Assembly (NCBI GenBank): GCA_031274075.1
Contig: JAISQQ010000257.1
Coordinates: forward strand, 1-8,034
Source: Accumulibacter sp.
GTDB taxonomy: Bacteria > Pseudomonadota > Gammaproteobacteria > Burkholderiales > Rhodocyclaceae
Direction: 5' to 3'
Length of the DNA stretch: 8,034 bases
In this document: positions 1-5,153 of the stretch, in pieces
Layout of the letters: each line of letters begins with the position of its first letter
How positions within the stretch are numbered: the stretch's first letter is position 1
Program-made: the position numbers and the translations under genes
Notes under the pieces: generated by a model
What the model saw: the letters and a program-made list of their open reading frames with translations, nothing else
What the model was told of the DNA's origin: nothing
Databases searched by the model: none

Positions 1-108
1 CGCGACCAGGCGCCGCGCGATTTCCTCGGCGGCGGCTAAATCGCCCTCTTCGAAACATGCCGCCAGACGCTCGATCTCTCCTGCCCTGCCCGATCCGCCG
101 TTCTCCAT
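1..108 (-). CDS. TPR-like protein, N-terminal fragment (partial)
   Basis: Reading leftwards from an ATG at 108-106, 36 codons are open to the window edge, starting MENGGSGRAGEIERLAACFE. A good ribosome binding site, GGGAG, sits 6 nt upstream of the ATG. The stretch LAACFEEGDLAAAEEIARRLVA (split here as LAACFEEGDLAA and AEEIARRLVA) has the small/large residue spacing of a tetratricopeptide repeat helix pair, with the usual GD turn. TPR proteins are protein-binding scaffolds, so no specific role can be given. The gene points away from the rest of the window. On the minus strand a TTGACA lies in the leader (around 136-131) but has no convincing -10 partner at normal spacing. The start and reading frame are fairly safe; the family call is tentative because only the first 36 residues are visible. 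Confidence 0.6.
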   Translation of the reverse strand, partial: MENGGSGRAGEIERLAACFEEGDLAAAEEIARRLVA

Positions 109-151
109 CGCCCGCTCCCGTTCGTCCGGTTGTCAATCCGTGAGAGAGTCT

Positions 152-235
152 ATCAGGGTTCAGGGGACAGGGTTCAGAGGACAGAGGACAGAGGACAGAG
201 GACAGAGGACAGTAATATTTGCGGGCGTGAAGCGC
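152..235 (-). repeat. Heptamer-arm hairpin element, copy 1 (half element)
   Basis: Eight whole heptamers plus a partial one run in strict 7-nt phase from 152: ATCAGGG, TTCAGGG, GACAGGG, TTCAGAG, then four GACAGAG and a final GACAG. They lead straight into the core in inverted orientation (AGTAATATTTGCGGGCG, 211-227). The match continues with one base change through GAAGCGC to 235 and then diverges where the second half of the hairpin should be. The second stem strand, the CAGT end and the opposite arm are all missing. Both heptamer types occur in this single arm. It is a truncated or recombined copy. Confidence 0.85.
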
Positions 236-245
236 GCAAAACCGC

Positions 246-319
246 GTTCGACAAAACTCCGTCGAACAAACGGAAGCGCTTCGGGCGAGCATCTTCTCGC
301 CGGCAGGTTTCTTTGCCTG
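246..319. repeat. Run of four short inverted repeats
   Basis: Four dyads follow each other closely: GTTCGAC/GTCGAAC (246-252 and 261-267, perfect 7-bp stem, 8-nt loop); the palindrome GAAGCGCTTC (273-282); GGCGAG/CTCGCC (284-289 and 296-301); and CAGG/CCTG (304-307 and 316-319). No T-tract follows, so these are not classical intrinsic terminators. They lie between the broken end of repeat copy 1 and the -10 box of the transporter gene. Function unknown; they could be the decayed remainder of a larger mobile or regulatory element. Confidence 0.45.
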
Positions 320-324
320 ATCGG

Positions 325-330
325 TATAAT
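325..330 (+). promoter_or_regulatory. Possible -10 box for the TSUP transporter gene
   Basis: A perfect TATAAT stands about 100 nt before the proposed start of the transporter gene. The -35 position at 17-bp spacing (GGCAGG) is poor, so only the -10 half is supported. It would give a leader of roughly 90 nt. Confidence 0.35.
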
Positions 331-428
331 CCCGTCTCCCGAATCGATGGAAACCCGCTTGACTTCGCCTTGTCGCGCGACCGCGCCGTTTCAACACTTC
401 CTTGTTGCACAAAATCTGGAGCGCTTCC

Positions 429-1196
429 TTGTCCATCGAAATATTCCCCTTGACCCTGATTGCGCTGGCTGCGTTGTTTGCCGGCTTCATCGATTCGGTG
501 GTTGGCGGCGGCGGCTTGATACAGATTCCCGTTTTGTTTTCCATCCTGCCGCACGAAGTGCCAGCCACCCTGTTCGGCACCACCAAGATCGCCAGCGCTT
601 TTGGCACGAGCAATGCCGCCTGGCGCTACGCGCGCCGCGTGACCATGCCCTGGGGGACGATCCTGCCGGCGGTGGCGGCGGCGTTCGCCTGCTCTTACTT
701 TGGCGCCATGGCGGTGGCCTGGCTGCCGCGCGAATGGCTGCGGCCGATGATCCTGTTGCTGCTCATCGGCGCCGCGCTGTATACCTTCCGGAGCAAGCAA
801 TTTGGCGCCGCCCACCGGCCGCGGCTCGGCGGCGTCAGGGAATTTGCCTGCGCCGTGGCGGTGGGCGGCGCGCTGGGTTTCTATGAAGGCTTCTTCGGGC
901 CGGGAACGGGCAGCTTCCTGATCTTTCTTTTCATCCGCTTTTTCGGATTCGATTTCCTGCACGCCTCGGCGGCGTCGAAGCTGGTCAATCTCGCGGCCAA
1001 TTTGTCGGCGATCGGCTACTTCGTCCCCAACGGCTTTGTCCTGCCGCTCGTCGCCGCCGTCATGGCGGCGGCCAACATCGGCGGCTCGTTCATCGGCACG
1101 CACCTGGCCTTGCGCCACGGCAGCGGTTTCGTGCGCCGGGTATTCCTGCTCGTCGCCGGTGCGCTGATCGTCAAGTTCGCTTGGGATACCTTCTGA
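429..1196 (+). CDS. TSUP (TauE/SafE, YfcA-like) membrane transporter
   Basis: A 255-residue integral membrane protein of the TauE/SafE family, which moves sulfite, sulfonates, thiosulfate or other small organic anions across the inner membrane; the substrate cannot be read from sequence. The two family half-repeats are visible: GFIDSVVGGGGLI at residues 19-31 and GFYEGFFGPGTGSF at about 150-163, each opening a bundle of hydrophobic helices. Length is normal for the family. I chose the TTG at 429 because GGAG lies 7 nt upstream and the product begins MSIEIFPLTLI as in relatives. A TTG at 402 in the same frame has no ribosome binding site and adds nine polar residues. The gene stands alone. Its TGA is overlapped by the first heptamer of repeat copy 2, and it converges on ubiX. 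Confidence 0.88.
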   Translation: MSIEIFPLTLIALAALFAGFIDSVVGGGGLIQIPVLFSILPHEVPATLFGTTKIASAFGTSNAAWRYARRVTMPWGTILPAVAAAFACSYFGAMAVAWLPREWLRPMILLLLIGAALYTFRSKQFGAAHRPRLGGVREFACAVAVGGALGFYEGFFGPGTGSFLIFLFIRFFGFDFLHASAASKLVNLAANLSAIGYFVPNGFVLPLVAAVMAAANIGGSFIGTHLALRHGSGFVRRVFLLVAGALIVKFAWDTF

Positions 1197-1293
1197 ACAG
1201 GGATCAGGGGACAGATGCCAGGGATCAGATCAGTTACCGGGCGCTTCGCGCCCGCAAATATTACTGTCCTCTGTCCTCTGTCTTCTGTCCTCT
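1196..1293 (+). repeat. Heptamer-arm hairpin element, copy 2 (inside the ubiX end)
   Basis: The left arm (1196-1228) runs AACAGGG, ATCAGGG, GACAGAT, GCCAGGG, ATCAG, mainly of the ATCAGGG type. The core is 1231-1266: CAGTTAC, hairpin CGGGCGC-TTC-GCGCCCG (1238-1254), then CAAATATTACTG. The right arm (1264-1293) is four units of the other type, the reverse complement of GACAGAG with one GAAGACA variant. So the two arms of one element carry different heptamers. The A of the transporter's TGA is the first base of the left arm, and the core plus right arm are coding sequence of ubiX. Confidence 0.93.
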
Positions 1294-1895
1294 GACCCAC
1301 TCCAGCGCGGCGTCAGGGAATGGGCGACTTGTACTTGATCGAGCAGGCGCGCGACGACGAAATCGACGAGATCGCCGACGCTTTGCGGGTGGTGGTAGAA
1401 GGCGGGGTTGGGGGGCAGGATGACCGCCCCGGCGCGCGCGAGGCGCAGCATGTTTTCCAGGTGGATCGCCGAAAACGGCGTTTCGCGCGGCGCCAGGATC
1501 AGCTTGCGGCCTTCCTTCAGCGCCACGTCGGCCGCCCGCTCGATCAGGTTGTCGGCCAGCCCTTGGGCGATCGCCGCCAGCGTGCCCATCGAACACGGGC
1601 AGACGATCATCGCCCGCGGCGGATTGGAGCCGCTGGCGACCGGCGCGAACCAATCCTCGCGTCCGAAAACGGCCAGCGTCCCAGGCAGTTGCGCGAAGCG
1701 GGCCTGGAAAAACGCCTCGGCGTCGGCCGGTTGATCGGGCAGCTCCAGCGCCATCTCCTGGCGGGCGACGATCCGGGCGGCTTGGGAATAGAGCAGTTGC
1801 ACGCGGCAGCCCGCCGCCAGCAGGCATTCCAGCAGGCGGATTCCGTAGGGCATGCCGGAGGCGCCGGTGAAAGCGAGGCAGATGGTTTCAGACAT
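1230..1895 (-). CDS. ubiX: Flavin prenyltransferase UbiX with repeat-derived tail
   Basis: UbiX joins a dimethylallyl group to reduced FMN, making the prenylated FMN cofactor of UbiD-type decarboxylases (ubiquinone synthesis and aromatic acid decarboxylation). Family marks are clear: FTGASGMPYG near residues 9-18, CPCSMGTLAAIA at 99-110 followed by ADNLIERAADV, and APRETPFSAIHLENM at 135-149. It ends with the usual LTPRW at 194-198. The protein is 221 residues against roughly 190-210 in relatives. The extra tail from about residue 201 (SEDRRQRTED then SNICGREAPGN) is translated from repeat copy 2, whose core supplies the TGA at 1232-1230. The start ATG overlaps the end of the upstream Gx transporter gene by 8 bp, with GGGGAG just before it, so translation is coupled. 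Last gene of the rapZ operon. Confidence 0.95.
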   Translation of the reverse strand: MSETICLAFTGASGMPYGIRLLECLLAAGCRVQLLYSQAARIVARQEMALELPDQPADAEAFFQARFAQLPGTLAVFGREDWFAPVASGSNPPRAMIVCPCSMGTLAAIAQGLADNLIERAADVALKEGRKLILAPRETPFSAIHLENMLRLARAGAVILPPNPAFYHHPQSVGDLVDFVVARLLDQVQVAHSLTPRWSGSEDRRQRTEDSNICGREAPGN

Positions 1896-2430
1896 GAGGC
1901 TCCCCAGGATGGGTGAATGCGGGACTGGCCAGCAGGCGGGCCGCGACCAGGCCGTTGATGATACCGAAAGCGAGCGCGGCGATGGCGAAAAACGGCGCCA
2001 GGTAGAACACGCCGTTGTGCGGAATCAGCCACAGCCGCGCCAGTGCGAGCTGCCCGCCGATGTGGGCGAAGGCGGCGAGGACGCTCCAGCTTACCGGCCC
2101 GAACCAGCGTCCCGGCAGGCGGATCGCCGCGCCCAGGATCAGCAGGCTGGACAGCGCTCCGCTCAGGCTCATGAAGAAACCGGGCGCCAGCAGTTGGCCG
2201 AGCAGGATGCCGCCGGCGACGACGCGCAATCCGCTCACCCAGGCCGCCGTGCGCCAGCCGTAGCGCGCCAGCACGATCAGCGTCACGATGTTCGACAGCC
2301 CCGGCTTGACGCCGGGCAGGGGCAGCGGGATCGCCGCGTCGATCAAGGCCAGCCCGATGGCCGCGGCCGCGAGGCGGGCGACGCGATGATCCTCGGGGGT
2401 GGTAGCCAGCCTAGTAACTGAGCGAGTCAT
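1888..2430 (-). CDS. Gx transporter family membrane protein (PF07456-like, EetB-like)
   Basis: A 180-residue hydrophobic protein matching the Gx transporter / 'heptaprenyl diphosphate synthase component I' family from memory of its signature: IPLPLPGVKPGLSNIVTLIV at residues 34-53, LRVVAGGILLGQLLAPGF at 68-85, and SLSGALSSLLILG at 88-100. About five membrane segments are visible. The enzyme name is historical; the fold resembles small-molecule (ECF S-component-like) membrane proteins, and in Listeria-type flavin electron-transfer loci the relative is EetB. The start ATG at 2430 overlaps the end of the NusG-II gene by 20 bp and has GGGA 6 nt upstream. A longer frame to 2556 is only shadow of the upstream gene. 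It ends overlapping ubiX. True substrate unknown; a flavin- or prenyl-related one would fit the neighbours. Confidence 0.85.
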   Translation of the reverse strand: MTRSVTRLATTPEDHRVARLAAAAIGLALIDAAIPLPLPGVKPGLSNIVTLIVLARYGWRTAAWVSGLRVVAGGILLGQLLAPGFFMSLSGALSSLLILGAAIRLPGRWFGPVSWSVLAAFAHIGGQLALARLWLIPHNGVFYLAPFFAIAALAFGIINGLVAARLLASPAFTHPGEPHV

Positions 2431-2785
2431 AGGTTTTCCCGCCGCCGGCGACTTCCACGCTGACTTCGTTCGGCGCGCAGATGGCGATTTGTCCGGCGCG
2501 ATCGAGCCAGCCCTGGCGCACGCAATACTGGTGCGCGCCGGGATCGGAGAGCACACGCACGCGCCCTTTTTCGACGGCGATGGTCGTCGTGCCCAAGGGG
2601 CCGGGAACCTCGATCCGCCGCTCGCGCGACAGTTCCAGTTCGGCGAACGGCTCCCCGCCGCGCCGGACGATCGCCTTCTCCGCCGGGCCGGCCCGCCAGG
2701 CCAAGGGAAAGGAAACGGCGCACACGATCGCGCCGCAGGTCATCACCAGCCAGTCGCCGGGACGCAGCAGGGACCGCCGGGGCAT
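2411..2785 (-). CDS. NusG domain II-containing protein (EetA-like)
   Basis: A 124-residue protein with one N-terminal membrane segment (about 12-29, after RPGDW) and an outside domain of the NusG_II type. Seen in order: ERRIEVPGPLG at 55-65, GRVRV at 74-78, HQYCVRQGWLDRAGQIAICAPNEV at 85-108 (split as HQYCVRQGW and LDRAGQIAICAPNEV), and the family ending YDSLSY. Cys88 and Cys103 are kept; a further Cys often found near SP(C) in relatives is absent (SDPG here). Such proteins are usually next to Gx transporters, as here. The ATG shares one base with the rapZ stop (TGATG), and the 3' end overlaps the Gx gene by 20 bp, so the genes are co-translated. Upstream in-frame codons back to 2962 belong to the rapZ antisense shadow. 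It is not the transcription factor NusG. Confidence 0.87.
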   Translation of the reverse strand: MPRRSLLRPGDWLVMTCGAIVCAVSFPLAWRAGPAEKAIVRRGGEPFAELELSRERRIEVPGPLGTTTIAVEKGRVRVLSDPGAHQYCVRQGWLDRAGQIAICAPNEVSVEVAGGGKTYDSLSY

Positions 2786-3645
2786 CAGGCTCGATCGTCG
2801 GCCGCCGGCGGCAGCTCGCGGTGGCGCACCAGCACCCGCGCCCGGTCGTGGAAGTGTCGGCCGAGCCATTCGGCGAAATAGACCGAGCGATGCTGGCCGC
2901 CGGTACAGCCGATGCCGACCGTCAGATAGCCACGGTTGTCGCCGGCGTAGCTCGGCAGCCAATCGCCGATGAAACGGGCGATATCGCCGCGCATGCGCAG
3001 CACCTCCGGCTCCGCTTCGAGATAATCGATCACCGCCCGGTCGCGCCCGGTGCGCGCGCGCAGGGAAGCCTCGTAATACGGATTGGGCAGGCAGCGCACG
3101 TCGAAGACCAGATCGGCGTCGAGCGGGACGCCGCGCTTGAAGCCGAAGGACTCGAACAGCAGGGTCAGGCCGCCGCCGGCGTGCGGGACGATGAACTGGC
3201 GGATCCAGGCGCGCAGCGCGTGCGGTTTCAGGTCGCTGGTGTCGATATGATGTCCGAGTTCCGCCAGGCGTTCCAGGCGGCGGCGTTCCTCGGCGATCGA
3301 TTCGGTCAGCGTGTGGCGTTCGTCGGCCAGCGGGTGCCGGCGCCGCGTCTCGAAATAGCGCTTGAGCAGGGTATCGGTCTTGGCGTCGAGGAACAGGAAC
3401 TCCAGCTCGAAACCGCGCGCGCGCAGTTCCGCGAGCTGCTGCGGCAGCATGGCGATGCTGTCGCCGCCCCGGATGTCGATGGCCACGCCGAGCGTGTCGT
3501 AGTCGCGCTGGCCGAGGTGGTCCGCCAATTGCTGCAACATTTGCGAAGGCAGGTTGTCAACACAGTAATACGAAGCGTCCTCGAGGATATTGAGGGCGAT
3601 CGACTTGCCCGAACCGGACAATCCGCTGATGATGACGATGCGCAT
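2785..3645 (-). CDS. rapZ: RNase adapter protein RapZ (YvcJ-type P-loop protein)
   Basis: RapZ is a cytoplasmic nucleotide-binding protein; in E. coli it delivers the sRNA GlmZ to RNase E and so controls glucosamine-6-phosphate synthase, while in other bacteria the role is less clear. Visible marks: Walker A GLSGSGKS (residues 8-15), YYCVDNLPSQML, LFLDA, the FESFGFKRGVP and VFDVRCLPNPYY blocks, and GCTGGQHRSVYFAEWL in the C-terminal domain. At 286 residues the length is normal. I start at the ATG of MRIVIISG (3645) because relatives begin there and GGA precedes it; an ATG four codons earlier (3657) is possible. The C-terminus (RHRELPPAADDRA) lacks the lysine/arginine-rich tail that binds RNA in E. 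coli. It heads a four-gene overlapping operon. No hprK or ptsN, common partners in betaproteobacteria, lies upstream; repeat copy 3 does. Confidence 0.95.
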   Translation of the reverse strand: MRIVIISGLSGSGKSIALNILEDASYYCVDNLPSQMLQQLADHLGQRDYDTLGVAIDIRGGDSIAMLPQQLAELRARGFELEFLFLDAKTDTLLKRYFETRRRHPLADERHTLTESIAEERRRLERLAELGHHIDTSDLKPHALRAWIRQFIVPHAGGGLTLLFESFGFKRGVPLDADLVFDVRCLPNPYYEASLRARTGRDRAVIDYLEAEPEVLRMRGDIARFIGDWLPSYAGDNRGYLTVGIGCTGGQHRSVYFAEWLGRHFHDRARVLVRHRELPPAADDRA

Positions 3646-3663
3646 GTTTCCGAGCATAGCTTA

Positions 3664-3762
3664 TTCAGAGGACAGAGGACAGAAGACAGAGGACAGTTCA
3701 GTTACCGGGCGCTTCGCGCCCGCAAATATTACTGTCTTCTGTCCTCTGTCTTCTGTCCTCTG
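3664..3762 (+). repeat. Heptamer-arm hairpin element, copy 3 (complete, symmetric)
   Basis: The cleanest copy. Left arm 3664-3696: TTCAGAG, GACAGAG, GACAGAA, GACAGAG, GACAG. The core is 3699-3734, identical to copy 2 over all 36 nt, with the hairpin at 3706-3722. The right arm (3732-3762) is the inverted array (CTGTCTT, CTGTCCT units). Both arms are of the GACAGAG type, so the whole ~99 nt can fold into one long interrupted hairpin. It sits between the divergent rapZ and amidohydrolase genes, its left end only about 20 nt from the rapZ start. Confidence 0.95.
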
Positions 3763-3770
3763 GTTGGAAA

Positions 3771-3807
3771 CCTCTCCCGTCAGGGGGATAATCCCGCACG
3801 GGAGAGG
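3771..3807. repeat. Perfect 10-bp inverted repeat in the rapZ/amidohydrolase gap
   Basis: CCTCTCCCGT (3771-3780) and ACGGGAGAGG (3798-3807) are exact reverse complements around 17 nt. The loop holds a second small dyad, GGGAT/ATCCC around one A. It starts 9 nt after repeat copy 3 and ends 57 nt before the amidohydrolase start. There is no T-tract. It may be an operator, a leader structure or part of another repeat family. Confidence 0.7.
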
Positions 3808-3864
3808 CGTAGGCTCTTCCGTGCTTTGGTCCGGCCTATCGAACGTGGATTGAAACAAACCAAC

Positions 3865-5064
3865 ATGATGAAGCTTTTGAGCATTCCCTTTCTCGATGAA
3901 CTCGCCGCCTTCCGGCGGGACATCCATGCGCATCCGGAACTGGCGTTTCATGAAACGCGCACGGCCGATCTGGTGGCACGCGAGCTGGCCGCCTACGGCA
4001 TCGAGGCGCACCGCGGCCTGGCCGGAACGGGGGTCGTCGGCGTCCTGCGCAAGGGCGAAAGCCGGCGGGCGATCGGGCTGCGCGCCGACATGGACGCGCT
4101 GCCGCTCATGGAAAAGAACGGCTTCGCGCACGCCTCGCGCAACCCGGGCCGGATGCACGCCTGCGGTCATGACGGACACCTCGCCATGCTGCTCGGCGCG
4201 GCGCGCCATCTGGCGGAAAACCTCGCCAGCCTGGCGTTCGACGGCGCCGTTTACTTCATCTTCCAACCGGCGGAAGAATCCGAAGGCGGCGGCAAGCTCA
4301 TGGTCGAGGACGGCTTGTTCAGGCAATTCCCGATGGACGCCGTCTTCGGGCTGCACAACTGGCCGGGCCTGCCGCTGGGCGAAATGGCGGTGATGCTCGG
4401 GCCGGTCATGGCCGGAACCTGCGTTTTCGAGATCCGCCTGCACGGGCAGGGGTGCCACGCCGCGCTGCCGCACCAGGGCGCCGATACGCTGGTGGCCGCC
4501 AGCCATCTCGTCCTCGCCTTGCAGACCATCGTCTCGCGCAACGTCCATCCCTGCGAGGGCGCGGTGGTCAGCGTCACCCAGATGCACGGCGGCGACGCCT
4601 TGAACGTCATCCCCGACGACACTGTGCTGCGCGGAACGATCCGCTATTTCAAGCCCGAGGTCGAGGCGCTGATCGAAGCCGCGATCCGCCGCATCGGCGC
4701 CGGAATCGAACACACCTTCGGCGTGCAGGTACACGTCGCCCTCGACCAGCGCTATCCGGTGACGGTCAACAGCGCGCCGCAAACCGCTCTTTGCCAGGAG
4801 GTGGCGGCGAGCGTCCTGGGTCCCGAAAAAGTACGGCAAGACGAAGCGCCGTCGATGGCCGCCGAGGATTTTTCGTTCATGCTGCGGGAAAAACCGGGGT
4901 GCTACGCCTGGCTCGGCAACGGTCCGGGAAGCGACGGCCATACCCTGCACAGTCCGCATTACGATTTCAACGACGCCAATCTGGCGATCGGCGTCAGCTA
5001 CTGGGTCAGGCTCGTCGAAACGGCGCTTCGCCCGGCCGGAACGCCGTTTTGTCAAAATGCATAA
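3865..5064 (+). CDS. M20 family amidohydrolase (hippurate hydrolase / N-acyl amino acid deacylase-like)
   Basis: A 399-residue cytoplasmic metalloenzyme that cleaves amide bonds of N-acyl amino acids or similar compounds; the exact substrate is not readable. The metal site of this family is complete: Cys100 and His102 in HACGHDGH, Glu137/Glu138 in FQPAEESEGGG, His164 in GLHNWPG, and His362 in LHSPHYDFND. The N-terminal RRDIHAHPELAFHE and GLRADMDALP (71-80) are typical, and the dimerisation domain starts near residue 181 (MAGTCVFEIRLHGQG). Length is normal. Of two adjacent ATGs I take the first (3865); no strong ribosome binding site precedes either. The frame stays open leftwards to 2821, but that part is rapZ antisense plus repeat copy 3 and is not coding. 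Transcribed alone, divergently from rapZ. Confidence 0.93.
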   Translation: MMKLLSIPFLDELAAFRRDIHAHPELAFHETRTADLVARELAAYGIEAHRGLAGTGVVGVLRKGESRRAIGLRADMDALPLMEKNGFAHASRNPGRMHACGHDGHLAMLLGAARHLAENLASLAFDGAVYFIFQPAEESEGGGKLMVEDGLFRQFPMDAVFGLHNWPGLPLGEMAVMLGPVMAGTCVFEIRLHGQGCHAALPHQGADTLVAASHLVLALQTIVSRNVHPCEGAVVSVTQMHGGDALNVIPDDTVLRGTIRYFKPEVEALIEAAIRRIGAGIEHTFGVQVHVALDQRYPVTVNSAPQTALCQEVAASVLGPEKVRQDEAPSMAAEDFSFMLREKPGCYAWLGNGPGSDGHTLHSPHYDFNDANLAIGVSYWVRLVETALRPAGTPFCQNA

Positions 5065-5076
5065 TTCGTGTATAAC
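5049..5076 (+). promoter_or_regulatory. Sigma70-like promoter P1 for the receiver/GGDEF gene
   Basis: TTGTCA (5049-5054) and TATAAC (5071-5076), each 5 of 6 to consensus, are separated by 16 bp. The box overlaps the last codons of the amidohydrolase gene and lies about 80 nt before the next start. Confidence 0.6.
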
Positions 5077-5083
5077 GACACCG

Positions 5084-5112
5084 TTCACAAGGCGTTTTCT
5101 TCGAACTATAGT
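5084..5112 (+). promoter_or_regulatory. Sigma70-like promoter P2 for the receiver/GGDEF gene
   Basis: TTCACA (5084-5089) and TATAGT (5107-5112), each 5 of 6 to consensus, have the ideal 17-bp spacing. Transcription would start near 5119, about 35 nt before the ATG. P1 and P2 lie side by side. Confidence 0.6.
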
Positions 5113-5153
5113 GTTCGCTTCAGGCATTCTGAAAAATTGGACGCATATCGGCC

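Larger units (their letters stand above)
109..428. other. Intergenic region between divergent TPR-like and TSUP genes
   Basis: This 320-nt stretch has no convincing gene. It holds repeat copy 1 (152-235), a run of four short hairpins (246-319) and a TATAAT box (325-330), each listed separately. Open frames across it arise because the GACAGAG heptamer array has no stop codon in any frame on either strand. Confidence 0.6.

Noticed and set aside
152..212. Heptamer array as a CRISPR array
   Set aside because: 7-nt units follow each other without spacers; there is no repeat-spacer alternation and no cas gene.
130..453. Plus-strand frames starting MSIRERVYQG and MRESIRVQGT
   Set aside because: They translate the heptamer array and intergenic DNA (RGQRTEDRGQRTED) and have no ribosome binding site or family pattern.
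174..1118. A 314-codon minus-strand frame opposite the TSUP transporter
   Set aside because: Shadow of a clear membrane protein; its end translates the heptamers (SSVLCPLSSVL).
1231..1266. Core hairpin as an integron attC site or an intrinsic terminator
   Set aside because: No matching RYYYAAC/GTTRRRY pair and no integrase, and the stem is not followed by a T-tract on either strand.
1261..1827. Second minus-strand frame inside ubiX (188 codons)
   Set aside because: Out of frame with the clear UbiX motifs; shadow only.
2821..3864. A 747-residue plus-strand frame running from rapZ antisense into the amidohydrolase
   Set aside because: The first 348 codons are antisense to rapZ and repeat copy 3; the amidohydrolase has a normal start at 3865 and normal length. 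The frame is open only because of GC-rich shadowing and the stop-free heptamers.
3661..5127. A 488-codon minus-strand frame opposite the amidohydrolase
   Set aside because: The composition is typical of an antisense shadow (rich in Arg, Ala, His, Gln) with no domain pattern; the opposite strand has a full metal-site enzyme. It ends in repeat copy 3.
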